Positions 31,009 to 40,363 of a stretch of DNA of 64,000 bases are shown piece by piece (positions within the stretch are counted from its first letter, which is position 1; each line of letters opens with the position of its first letter). The stretch is taken from the NCBI RefSeq assembly GCF_000183665.1, contig NC_014774.1, positions 310,001 through 374,000 of the forward strand. Direction: 5' to 3'. A program made the position numbers and the translations under genes. Source of the DNA: Candidatus Liberibacter solanacearum CLso-ZC1 (lineage in GTDB: Bacteria > Pseudomonadota > Alphaproteobacteria > Rhizobiales > Rhizobiaceae). The notes beneath the pieces were generated by a model. The model made no database searches. It was not told the DNA's origin and was given only the letters and a program-made list of their open reading frames with translations.

Positions 31009-31885
31009 TTTGACTCATCGAATGCTAATTCTGAGTGTTATGATGTTGTCTATTGGCATTCTAATGGTAGTATATATAATGTTCTTCGCTTCTATAGAAG
31101 AGGGTAATATGATTATTGCCAAAGGAGATATCCCCACCGCTGAAAAATACCATCCAGCAATGAAATCCTATTTAGATTTTATCCTTTCAGAATCTATTGA
31201 GATGATTTCTAATCTAGAAATTGTTAATAAAAAATTGCAAATAGGTGAATTAGCAGCGGCACAACAGGCGTATATTCAATCTTATTATCACTATGAATCA
31301 ATACGCCCAATTGTTATTTCATTTGGTAATATTGACCGTATAATTGATGCTCGGGCAGATTATTTTCGTGATGGTGTTAAAGACCGTCTCTTTACAGGTT
31401 TTCATTTTATTGAGTATCAGCTCTTTAATCAGCAAGATATCAAAGCAGCATTAGATGCTACAGATCAACTTTTAATACAGTTACGAGACCTTAAAAAACG
31501 CATATCTATCCATAATTTTACCATTTTGGATATGGTGCGAGCTGCTAGCGATTTTATTGAAATGATTCTTAAAAACAAAATAAATGGCAAAGAAAGTATT
31601 TATAGCTTTTCTGATCTCAATAATATTGCTTCTAACGTGCGTGGATCTCAAGAGTTAGTTAAAAGACTTTCTTCTTTTATCTCAGAAAAAGTATTGCTCC
31701 CCATTTCGCAGAATTACCGTAATATAAATGAGATTCTTTCGCATTACAAGCTCATGCAAGGGGGATATCGTCCATATTTCCAATTAAGATTCACAGATAA
31801 AATGGTTCTTTATTCCATCTTATCACAACAAGCGGAATGTCTTGCTATATTGAGATCTGAATTGAATATTGATGTATATCACTAA
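31001..31885 (+). CDS. efeO: EfeO-type M75 (imelysin-like) periplasmic protein
   Basis: This 294-residue protein has an N-terminal signal anchor (residues about 9-30) and then an M75 helical bundle. The HXXE iron-site motif is FHFIE, preceded by the EfeO-typical FGNIDRIIDAR. The N-terminal cupredoxin domain of E. coli EfeO is absent and is supplied by the separate gene two positions upstream. It is therefore an M75-only EfeO working with the FTR1 permease. Confidence 0.87.
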   Translation: MCSLTHRMLILSVMMLSIGILMVVYIMFFASIEEGNMIIAKGDIPTAEKYHPAMKSYLDFILSESIEMISNLEIVNKKLQIGELAAAQQAYIQSYYHYESIRPIVISFGNIDRIIDARADYFRDGVKDRLFTGFHFIEYQLFNQQDIKAALDATDQLLIQLRDLKKRISIHNFTILDMVRAASDFIEMILKNKINGKESIYSFSDLNNIASNVRGSQELVKRLSSFISEKVLLPISQNYRNINEILSHYKLMQGGYRPYFQLRFTDKMVLYSILSQQAECLAILRSELNIDVYH

Positions 31886-31901
31886 TATTAAAAGAAAATA
31901 T

Positions 31902-33170
31902 ATGAAAATTAAGTATAATAAAAATTATAAAATATTAAGACGCAATGCATTTAAAATATTATCATTGGGTATTATTGTTTATACTTTATTAATAATTATC
32001 ATCCTAGAATATATAAGAGGCTGTCCATCTAATTATGAGAAGAGCATTTCTTTTGAAGATGTTCATCAGGCGGGTGTTATAACATCCGAACAGAAAAATG
32101 CATCATTTGTTTCTTTGAATGTTACGGCTAAAACACTTGATGAATTACAAAATCTTTTTAAAATACTCACTAATCGGATTGCTTACTTAACAAAAGCGCG
32201 AACAGCACCGATTAATCATAATCGTAAGATGCCACCCGCTGAATCTGGCATTCTAGGCTCTTACTTAAAACCTGATTCATTAACAATTACTGTTTCCTTA
32301 GGAAATAGCTTGTTTGATTCACGTTTTGGACTTGAAAAGATTAAACCGTATTTTTTAAAAGATATGACTAGTTTTCCAAATGATAAATTGGAAAAAGAAT
32401 GGTATGGTGGCGATTTAATGTTACAAATTTGTGCAAATAGTCAAGAAAGCGTAATTTATGCGCTACGTGATATTTTACGACATACATCTGCATACCTATA
32501 TCCATTATGGAAAATTGATGGTTTCCTACCTTCTCGAGATATTGATCAAAATGCCACACCTGTCAATTTATTTGGATTTAAAGATGGGATAGGTAATGCG
32601 CCAGTTCATGATGCAAAGTTAATGGATGATTTGATATGGGTAACAGAAAAGGATCATGAACCATTTTGGTCTAAGGGTGGATCATACCAAGTAGTACGTC
32701 TCATTCGTTTTAGTCTTGAGTTTTGGGATAGAACTCCATTAGAAGATCAGGAAAATGATTTTGGACGTCATAAGGTAACTGGTGCTCCTATAGGAAAAAA
32801 ACAAGAAATGGAATCACCTGAATTTGAAAAAGATCCACATGGTGATATCATATTATTTGATTCTCATATGCGTCGTGCAGAACCGCGTCATCCTGAACGA
32901 TATACCGCAAAATTAAGGCGTCGTAGCTATAGCTATTCATTGGGTGTGAATAGTAATGGTTCGCTTAATATGGGATTGATCTTTGTTGCTTATCAAAAAA
33001 ACTTAAAAACAGGTTTTATTGATACCCAGAACCGCCTTAATGGTGAGCCCCTGGAGCGTTACATAACGCCATTTGGTGGTGGATACTATTTTGTATTGCC
33101 GGGTATACAGCTTTCTCAAGCTTTTTTGGCACAATCAATGTTTGAGGAATTAAAAAATAATCATCCATAA
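31902..33170 (+). CDS. efeB: EfeB-type DyP haem peroxidase (deferrochelatase)
   Basis: This dye-decolourising peroxidase family protein has about 422 residues. The GXXDG motif is present in FGFKDGIGNAP, and the proximal haem His lies in SHMRRAEPRHPER. The N-terminus has a twin-arginine-like KILRRNAFKILSLG before a hydrophobic helix, consistent with Tat export as for E. coli EfeB. In Efe systems EfeB oxidises Fe(II) or helps extract haem iron. The ATG at 31902 lies just after the efeO stop. An earlier in-frame ATG at 31872 overlaps efeO. Confidence 0.9.
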   Translation: MKIKYNKNYKILRRNAFKILSLGIIVYTLLIIIILEYIRGCPSNYEKSISFEDVHQAGVITSEQKNASFVSLNVTAKTLDELQNLFKILTNRIAYLTKARTAPINHNRKMPPAESGILGSYLKPDSLTITVSLGNSLFDSRFGLEKIKPYFLKDMTSFPNDKLEKEWYGGDLMLQICANSQESVIYALRDILRHTSAYLYPLWKIDGFLPSRDIDQNATPVNLFGFKDGIGNAPVHDAKLMDDLIWVTEKDHEPFWSKGGSYQVVRLIRFSLEFWDRTPLEDQENDFGRHKVTGAPIGKKQEMESPEFEKDPHGDIILFDSHMRRAEPRHPERYTAKLRRRSYSYSLGVNSNGSLNMGLIFVAYQKNLKTGFIDTQNRLNGEPLERYITPFGGGYYFVLPGIQLSQAFLAQSMFEELKNNHP

Positions 33171-33844
33171 TTGAATGCAGTATTGAAGTGATTAGTTATT
33201 TATATGCCGCTAACTAAAGCCGTTTTATGAGTGAAAAGTATAACATATTATCAATGAGATATTATTGGTATTGATCAATGCATTTCAATCTAATGATTAG
33301 ATTATCAAAATCGGTTAATTAATGCCTTGCCAGAGAAGTAAATGTGAAAGAAACAGCATTAAAAAGTGTATTGTTATTACATTATTATCTAAATACGCGA
33401 TTTATTATATTGCTATAGGTAATTATTGGTTTGTTTGATGACTTCTGCATTAATGCGATTACATAATTTTTATGTATTGATAGTAAATTATTGGAAAATG
33501 CCTATTTAGCCGATATTAATCCATAATCCATCCACATATTCTTTTTTACGAACGTTATTTTATTTTCTAAAGATTAGGATTCTATTTTTTGTAAAGTTAT
33601 TGGTGTTATATATTGTAAGCAAAAGGAGTATTGTGCCTTTTTGACAGTACCAAATCAAATTATTACAAGTATTATATGTCATTGAATAATAGGTTTTTTC
33701 TTTTGAGATCAATTTAATAAGTAATGTTTTTTTGATGAATTAATGGATATTGTATATATTTCTAAGGGCAAGGACTTTTCAGAGGAATATCAGTCTTTTT
33801 TTAATTATGAATGACGATTATTTACACAAGCTATTTTGGAGTGA
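33171..33844. other. Long AT-rich gap, part 1
   Basis: No gene is seen in 674 bases after the iron operon. Composition resembles decayed sequence, but I cannot assign any family. Confidence 0.4.
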
Positions 33845-34273
33845 GGCATGATATGTTTTGGAAACAGGAAACAGTTGAACCCGCAAAACAAGATTGGCTA
33901 TAAAATAATTAATGCATGATTATTCACAGATTGATTTTAATCCGTTGTGTCCAGAATCTCCGCCACCAATTTTAAGGCGTATTTTTTCCAATTTTAAGAT
34001 CTACTCCATCGTGTATGATCAGGAAATTTTTCAACAAGGGTTTATAGAAATTTACTATTTCAACAATGGATTTTTCCAGATGAATTCATAAACGTTTGTG
34101 GCTTAACTAGAATTGTTTTTATTCCATCAAGATTTTCAGCGGATATTTCAGTGCTGAATTTTTTTTCCAAGAAGAGAATTGATAAAATGAATAAATACTA
34201 TCAACTGCCATAAAAGCAAGATTATGGCGGTCATTTCATTACCTGGATTACCAATACCCGGGATTATAAACAC
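33845..34273 (-). pseudogene. pth: Wrecked peptidyl-tRNA hydrolase gene
   Basis: On the minus strand, pieces of Pth occur in the right order but different frames. From a GTG at 34273: FIIPGIGNPGNE (family GLGNPG), then RHNLAFMAVDSIYSF (RHNIGFMAVD), KPQTFMNSSGK (KPQTFMN-SG), IVEIVNFY...HDGVDLKIGK (HDELDL-PGK), and KIGGGDSGHNGLKSI (K-GGG-AGHNGL-SI). Several frameshifts and stops separate them, so no functional protein can be made. The catalytic His and Asn region is recognisable. The downstream boundary is approximate. Confidence 0.85.
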
Positions 34274-34474
34274 ATTAAATCCTTCATCATCTTTGAACCA
34301 TTATATAATCTTTCTGATATTTAATAGTATATGATACAATTAACCTATGATAAATGAATTGGACTTTAATATACATTAACAGAACAAAAAAAATGATTAT
34401 ATCCCCTTTGGGAATATGTTTATCTGTATAGTATTTCCTTTTTTTGAAAAAATTTAGTTTTGATGGTAGATTTT
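34274..34474. other. Gap between pth relic and thrC
   Basis: This AT-rich spacer is upstream of thrC and also upstream of the dead pth. No further gene is seen. Confidence 0.35.
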
Positions 34475-35878
34475 ATGAAATATATTTCCACGCGCAATGT
34501 TGATCTGAATATTGGTTTTTGTGATGCAATCCTTTCTGGATTAGCAGAAGATGGAGGATTGTATATTCCAAAAGATATTCCTTATTTTTCAGAAAAAGAG
34601 ATTAGAAATTTGCGGGGTTTAAGCTATGAAGAAATAGCACAATTTATTTTTCTTCCTTTTGTTGGGGAAGAGATTGAATCTAGCAAACTTCAGGAAATAG
34701 TGAATAGAGCGTACCATTGTTTTCGTAATGCTGCGGTTACACCACTTGTTCAATTAGATAAAAATGACTTCTTGTTAGAATTGTTTCATGGTCCGACTTT
34801 ATCATTTAAAGATATAGCCATGCAATTACTTGCAGAATTGATTGATCATATTTTAGAAGAAAGAGATCAGTATATTACAATAGTAGGGGCGACTTCTGGG
34901 GATACGGGTGCTGCTGCTATCAAGGCATTTGCAGGAAAGAAAAGAGTTAAAGTTTGTATTCTTTTCCCAAAGGGAAGAGTTTCTCTTGTTCAGCAAAAAC
35001 AAATGACGACTTCTAGAGCATTTAATGTTGATATTATAGCTATCGAAGGTAGTTTTGATGATTGTCAAAAAATAGTTAAAAATCTATTCGCAGATGTTCA
35101 TTTTCGTAATTCAGTCAATTTATCGGGAATTAATTCAATAAATTGGGCTCGTATTATGGCTCAAATTGTTTATTACTTTGTTTCTGCTATTGTACTGGGC
35201 GCTCCAGATCGTAAGATTTCTTTTAGTGTTCCAACGGGTAATTTTGGTGATATTTTTGCAGGATATTTTGCAAAATTAATGGGTCTTCCTATAGAACAAT
35301 TAATTATAGCCACCAATGAAAATGACACACTGGTTCGTATGTTAAATACGGGTATATATAAGCCGGAGACAGTAAAGGAGACGACATCTCCTGCAATGGA
35401 TATACAAATATCTTCTAATTTCGAAAGATTGCTATTTGAAATTAGTGGGAGGGATTCTGTTCTTGTAAAAAAAGCATTTGATTCCCTGGAAAATCAACAA
35501 TACTTTCAAATTTATCCGGAGCATTTGCAAAAAATATCTTGTCTTTTTTCTGCTAGAAGTGCTTCTCAGAAAGATGTCAATGATGTTATTCATTCCGTTT
35601 TAGAGAATTCTAGTTATCTTCTGGACCCACATACAGCTGTTGGTATCCATGCTGCATTAGCGTGTAGAAAGACCTTATCAACGCCAATGGTAACACTTGC
35701 TACAGCACATCCTGCAAAATTTCCAGATATTGTAAAAATGGCTTCAAGTATAACTCCAAATTGTCCTGTGTTTTTACAACAAACTATGAAAAGACCTGAA
35801 AGTTTTAAATTAATGAGTAATAATATAGAGCAAGTTAAAGAGTTTATCAAAAACAAGAAACGTGGAGATCGAAATTGA
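34475..35878 (+). CDS. thrC: Threonine synthase
   Basis: This PLP enzyme converts O-phosphohomoserine to threonine. About 467 residues from the ATG at 34475 (MKYISTRN, the usual rhizobial start) are preferred to the in-frame TTG/ATG 12-15 bases upstream. The PLP Lys lies in GPTLSFKDIAMQLL, and the phosphate-binding loop is ATSGDTGAAAI. FSVPTGNFGDIFAG is also typical. It overlaps the downstream protease gene by four bases. Confidence 0.95.
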   Translation: MKYISTRNVDLNIGFCDAILSGLAEDGGLYIPKDIPYFSEKEIRNLRGLSYEEIAQFIFLPFVGEEIESSKLQEIVNRAYHCFRNAAVTPLVQLDKNDFLLELFHGPTLSFKDIAMQLLAELIDHILEERDQYITIVGATSGDTGAAAIKAFAGKKRVKVCILFPKGRVSLVQQKQMTTSRAFNVDIIAIEGSFDDCQKIVKNLFADVHFRNSVNLSGINSINWARIMAQIVYYFVSAIVLGAPDRKISFSVPTGNFGDIFAGYFAKLMGLPIEQLIIATNENDTLVRMLNTGIYKPETVKETTSPAMDIQISSNFERLLFEISGRDSVLVKKAFDSLENQQYFQIYPEHLQKISCLFSARSASQKDVNDVIHSVLENSSYLLDPHTAVGIHAALACRKTLSTPMVTLATAHPAKFPDIVKMASSITPNCPVFLQQTMKRPESFKLMSNNIEQVKEFIKNKKRGDRN

Positions 35879-37149
35879 ATCTTAGAATTAGCAAAACTTC
35901 TTCAGGAATTACCGTTATAACTGAGGTAATGCCACATCTTAAAAGTGCATTTGTTGGAGTAAATATACGTTCTGGTTCTCGAGATGAAAGGGAAGAAGAG
36001 CATGGAATGGCACATTTTCTTGAGCATATGTTGTTTAAAGGGACATCGCGACGCACATCAAAAGACATAGTAGAAGAAATTGAAAAAGTGGGTGGGGATA
36101 TTAACGCTTATACATCGGTTGAACACACTTCTTACCATGCGCGGGTTCTAAAAGATGATGTGCCCCTAGCTCTTGATATTATCGGGGATATGCTAAGTAA
36201 TTCTTCTTTTAATCCATCTGATATAGAGCGAGAGAGAAGTGTTGTTTTAGAAGAAATTGGTATGTCCGAAGATAATCCGTGGAGTTTTCTGTACGATCAT
36301 TTTTTAGAAATAGTTTGGAAAAATCAAATTATAGGAAGACCAATTTTAGGAAAACCAGATACCGTTGCATCTTTTGGATCAGAAAAAATAATTTCCTATA
36401 TATCCCGAAATTATACTGCAAATCGTATATATGTGGTTTGTGTTGGATCAGTTGATCATGATGCATGTTTACGTCAGGTCGAAAACTATTTCAATGTATA
36501 TCCAGCTGTAACAAAAGAAGAAAATATAAAACCAGCTGTATATGTTGGTGGAGAATATATTCAGAAACGAGATCTTGCAGAAGAGCATATCGCTTTAGGA
36601 TTCAAAGGATGCGCATATCAATCTCGTGATTTCTATCCTACGAAGATACTTACATCTATTCTTGGGGGTGGAATGTCTTCAAGGCTCTTTCAAGAGGTTC
36701 GAGAAAAACGAGGATTATGCTATTCGATATCAGCACATCACAACAATTTTTCTGATAATGGTGTTTTTTGTATTAGTGCTGCTACGGCAAAAGAAAATCT
36801 TGTAGAGCTCATATCTGCTATTGTTGAGGTAATACATTCCTTGTTAAAAGGTATAGAACAAAGTGAAATAAGCAAGGTATGTGCAAAAATACGTGCACAG
36901 TTGATAATAAATCAAGAAGATTCTGATTTTCGTGCTTCAGAGATTTCTAAACAAGTAATGTTTTGTGGGCATGTTCTTTGCAATGAAGAGATAATCGATA
37001 CGATATCAGCCATTACCTGTACAGATATTATCGAAATTGCAGAACGAATATTTAGCAGTGTCCCGACTATTGCAATTTTAGGACCTCCTATAAATGATAT
37101 ACCTAGCAGTAGTGAATTGATGCATAATTTGAAAATTCGTGATTTTTAA
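35875..37149 (+). CDS. M16 family zinc peptidase (processing peptidase-like)
   Basis: This 424-residue inverzincin has the HXXEH zinc motif at His47-Phe-Leu-Glu50-His51 (AHFLEHMLFKGT) and a downstream Glu in ERERSVVLEEIG. The C-terminal half has the second M16 domain, with GGGMSSRLFQEVREKRGL. It resembles the rhizobial homologue of the mitochondrial processing peptidase beta subunit, found after thrC in many Rhizobiales. TTG start with GTGGAG upstream, overlapping the thrC stop. Confidence 0.92.
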   Translation: MNLRISKTSSGITVITEVMPHLKSAFVGVNIRSGSRDEREEEHGMAHFLEHMLFKGTSRRTSKDIVEEIEKVGGDINAYTSVEHTSYHARVLKDDVPLALDIIGDMLSNSSFNPSDIERERSVVLEEIGMSEDNPWSFLYDHFLEIVWKNQIIGRPILGKPDTVASFGSEKIISYISRNYTANRIYVVCVGSVDHDACLRQVENYFNVYPAVTKEENIKPAVYVGGEYIQKRDLAEEHIALGFKGCAYQSRDFYPTKILTSILGGGMSSRLFQEVREKRGLCYSISAHHNNFSDNGVFCISAATAKENLVELISAIVEVIHSLLKGIEQSEISKVCAKIRAQLIINQEDSDFRASEISKQVMFCGHVLCNEEIIDTISAITCTDIIEIAERIFSSVPTIAILGPPINDIPSSSELMHNLKIRDF

Positions 37150-37312
37150 TTCCTTGTCGTAATGCGCAAAAAATGAGAATGGATTCTTGAATGGACATAT
37201 CAAAAAGATATGAGTTCGTACAAGTATCCCATTCTTATAAAAGAGAATTTTGCAAATTATCTAATGATTTTAAGAAATTTGATTTAAGAGGCTAGGATAA
37301 GATTGAAATTAT

Positions 37313-39316
37313 TTATCCTCTAAAAAAAAATGTTGTCCCTACTAAAGAAGGTGCTAACAAAAAGGAAGAGGCAATTAATGTTGCCGCTAACATCATAGAT
37401 GTAACCCACTTGTTGAATATCATGCTTTTAATCTTACCCCGTCGTTCTTTTTTTTTCTTTAGAGTTTCATTCCCTATGACGGATTTTGATGCTGCACGTC
37501 TTACAGCAGAGATATAATGGGGAATTGTGTCATCTTCTAAATTCCCATTTTGTATAGATGATACTCGCTCTAATATTTGTTGTATGTCGCGAGGAATATC
37601 AAGTTCTTCTTCTCGATCATCAAACGATTCTTTATATGTTTTGGGATTGTCATGTAGCTTATTAGGTTTACCATTGAAAAGGTGCTTTGACGCAAACAAT
37701 AAAGGTAGGTTTTCTTTTATTGATAATTTATTTGATTCCAATTTGGTTTGTGAAGTACCATCAACCTTTCCGGTATGAGAAGTATTTGCAAAGGGTAGGG
37801 AAGACTGAAAATTTGGAGAAAAATTAGTAGGCACAGAAGATGGCTTTCTATTTTCTTCCAAGGGATTTTCCAATTTTTGGATGATTTTCACAAGCATATC
37901 ATAGAGTGTAGTAAAATTCTTGATTGTTTGTTCTGCCTGCACCTGTTGTGCTTTTTTCAAATATTCATGCATATTGTTTTTTAAAATTGTCTCCAAAGCT
38001 TGACGTCCATCAAGCGAATTCAACATTGACTTAGCTGTTTTATTCGCAGTTTGCACAATAAAATCTTCTAGATGAAAAATTTTCTTAGCAACTTCTTGGG
38101 ATAATTTCTGATCACGTGTATTAGTTGTCACAACCTCTTTTATACTAGTAATTTGTCTTTCTAAGTTGCGTAAAAGAACATTGTTTTGAGGGGTATTTTG
38201 CTTTTCTTCTAGTTGTCGTGTGATATTTTGAACATGAGTATCCAAATTCTGGAGACGTTGATCTAGTGATTCAAGAGATTGTAATTTTTGTTCAGTGGAT
38301 TTTTTCTGTGACAAAACTTCGTTTTGTATATTTTGAATCTTTGTCCCAATATTTTCGAAACTTTCATCACATTTTTTAACAAATTTTTGGGTATACGATT
38401 CTGTAAATTGTTCGTTTTTTTCGACGATAGCCTTGATGTCAGAAAGTTTTGTATTAATAGACAAAGCCTCTTTGGCGGATATTTTCTCATTTAAAAGTTT
38501 TAAAAGGGAAAGGAGATTATGGGTATTGTTCAAAATAGACAATATTTTTTCATCAAGAACAGGCTCTTTAGAGCAATTTTTTTGATCAAGGACGCATTTC
38601 ATACTATCCATTTGGCATGAAAGGGCATTAATCTTTTCGTGTAAATTCTGGAAATCTAATTTTTTAAGGTATTGCAAAGCAACTTTCCAAGTATCCCCTA
38701 CATTTTGCAAGGAATATTCTTTTGCAATATTTTCTATTTTTAAGAGTGTTTTTCCAAAGCTAGAATAAGATCCTTGTATTCCAGAAAGAGAGATAATTCG
38801 ACATAATTCGGATATACTCTTTGCTAGTTTGTCCATGTCGCAATGAAAATTTTTAAAATTAGCGTTATGTTCTGTTATCTCATAAGAGGATTTTGACTTT
38901 AATGTATTTTTTAGAGATTGATCTATTCCTTGATATGCGGAATTATTCTTTTCTTGAAAAGTTTGTTGCTTTTGTAAAGGAGGATTAGAACTTTTTTGTC
39001 TTAAAAAATTAAATACTTGATTAGTATCGTTGGCTTCCTTTTCTTTATTGGGATTACTTTTGTCCTGAGGGAAAGTATCTAAGTTGAGATTGCTTATTTC
39101 TGTATTATCCCCAGAAATTTTTCTCAATGAAGACCATAACAATTGTATTTTTTCTTTTTTCTCTTGGCTTAAAGGATTCTTTTGATCCTTTCCTGCAGCT
39201 TCTTGGATCCAATTTTTAATATTCTGGATATCCGTCATACCTAACGCGCTCTCTAATCTTGAATTTTTAGATACCGTATCATTAGAATGGTTTTTTTTTG
39301 GACGTAATCCACTCAT
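37313..39316 (-). CDS. Long coiled-coil protein with C-terminal membrane anchor, function unknown
   Basis: This 667-residue hydrophilic protein is rich in Lys, Asn, Gln and Ser. Heptad-like stretches extend through about residues 190-440 (for example LNEKISAKEALSINTKLSDI). Close to the C-terminus an acidic/helical piece (DREEELDIPRDIQQILERV) is followed by a basic KKKKERRGK cluster and one hydrophobic helix (about 640-660). No signal peptide is present, so it is probably anchored by its tail with the bulk in the cytoplasm. I do not recognise a family. A polarity or envelope scaffold is possible but unsupported. Confidence 0.75.
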   Translation of the reverse strand: MSGLRPKKNHSNDTVSKNSRLESALGMTDIQNIKNWIQEAAGKDQKNPLSQEKKEKIQLLWSSLRKISGDNTEISNLNLDTFPQDKSNPNKEKEANDTNQVFNFLRQKSSNPPLQKQQTFQEKNNSAYQGIDQSLKNTLKSKSSYEITEHNANFKNFHCDMDKLAKSISELCRIISLSGIQGSYSSFGKTLLKIENIAKEYSLQNVGDTWKVALQYLKKLDFQNLHEKINALSCQMDSMKCVLDQKNCSKEPVLDEKILSILNNTHNLLSLLKLLNEKISAKEALSINTKLSDIKAIVEKNEQFTESYTQKFVKKCDESFENIGTKIQNIQNEVLSQKKSTEQKLQSLESLDQRLQNLDTHVQNITRQLEEKQNTPQNNVLLRNLERQITSIKEVVTTNTRDQKLSQEVAKKIFHLEDFIVQTANKTAKSMLNSLDGRQALETILKNNMHEYLKKAQQVQAEQTIKNFTTLYDMLVKIIQKLENPLEENRKPSSVPTNFSPNFQSSLPFANTSHTGKVDGTSQTKLESNKLSIKENLPLLFASKHLFNGKPNKLHDNPKTYKESFDDREEELDIPRDIQQILERVSSIQNGNLEDDTIPHYISAVRRAASKSVIGNETLKKKKERRGKIKSMIFNKWVTSMMLAATLIASSFLLAPSLVGTTFFFRG

Positions 39317-39560
39317 CGAATCTTATTTGCTCTTAATAATATTTTTAACAATAATATAGATATAATCCTGTTAATCATCTATCAAACATAGTTAAAAACG
39401 AGTTAATTTATTAAATATTTATTTATATATTTGCATTTTTCAAAGGATAGAACCCTTATTTACGTGTATTAAATATTAAACAATCGGTATTAAGTCTATT
39501 GTTTGCATATGGTATCTTTGAAAATAAATTTTATAATTAATTCCTTTTTATACAGTCAAT

Positions 39561-40358
39561 CTAATCAATGTTTTTTTTATTATGTAAAGGCATAGCGGTA
39601 ATGTTATATCCACAATCCACGTAATGGATTTCTCCAGTGACTCCATTAGACATATTAGAAAGCAAATAAAGAGCTGAATTTCCTATATCTTCAAGTGATA
39701 CTGTACGTTGAAGAGGGGAATTATCTCTGCTCCAAGAAGCAATATCACGTCCATGCGCAATACTAGCGCCAGCTAAAGTACGGATAGGTCCAGCAGAAAT
39801 GGCATTAACGCGAATATTCATATGGCCATAGTCACATGCTAAATATTTAACGGAGGATTCAAGAGCTGCTTTAGCAATTCCCATTACATTGTAATTAGGT
39901 ACCACTCTCGTTGATCCTCCATAAGTAAGAGTAATCATGGCACCTCCATGAGGCATTAGTTTTGCTGCGCGTTTTGCAACCTCAGTAAAAGAGAAACAGG
40001 ATATCAACATAGTGCGAATAAAATTATCACGGCTAGTATTGACGTAAGGACCTTTCAGTTCATTTTTGTCGGAAAATCCTATGGAATGTACAATGAAATT
40101 CAAAGAGCCCCAGCGATCTTGAATTTGCGCAAAAAGTGAATCTATAGACGCTGAATCCTCTACATTACAAGGGATAGTGAAGTCAGAATTTAATTCTGAT
40201 GCTAGAGGTTTTAATCTTTTTCCAATTGCTTCCCCTTGATAAGAAAAGGAAAGCTGTGCTCCCTCAGATTGGAGTACTTTGGCTATTCCCCATGCTATGG
40301 AATGATTATTTGCAATTCCCATTATTAGACCGCGTTTGCCCTTTAGGATATCAACCAT
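39561..40358 (-). CDS. fabI: Enoyl-[acyl-carrier-protein] reductase (NADH)
   Basis: This 265-residue short-chain dehydrogenase reduces enoyl-ACP in the last step of each fatty-acid elongation round. The atypical FabI nucleotide loop GIANNHSIAWGIA is present. The catalytic Tyr/Lys are in YNVMGIAKAALE, where Tyr is followed by six residues and Lys. It starts a few bases after the fabB stop, in a fabA-fabB-fabI operon. Confidence 0.95.
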   Translation of the reverse strand: MVDILKGKRGLIMGIANNHSIAWGIAKVLQSEGAQLSFSYQGEAIGKRLKPLASELNSDFTIPCNVEDSASIDSLFAQIQDRWGSLNFIVHSIGFSDKNELKGPYVNTSRDNFIRTMLISCFSFTEVAKRAAKLMPHGGAMITLTYGGSTRVVPNYNVMGIAKAALESSVKYLACDYGHMNIRVNAISAGPIRTLAGASIAHGRDIASWSRDNSPLQRTVSLEDIGNSALYLLSNMSNGVTGEIHYVDCGYNITAMPLHNKKNID

Positions 40359-40363
40359 TTTTT

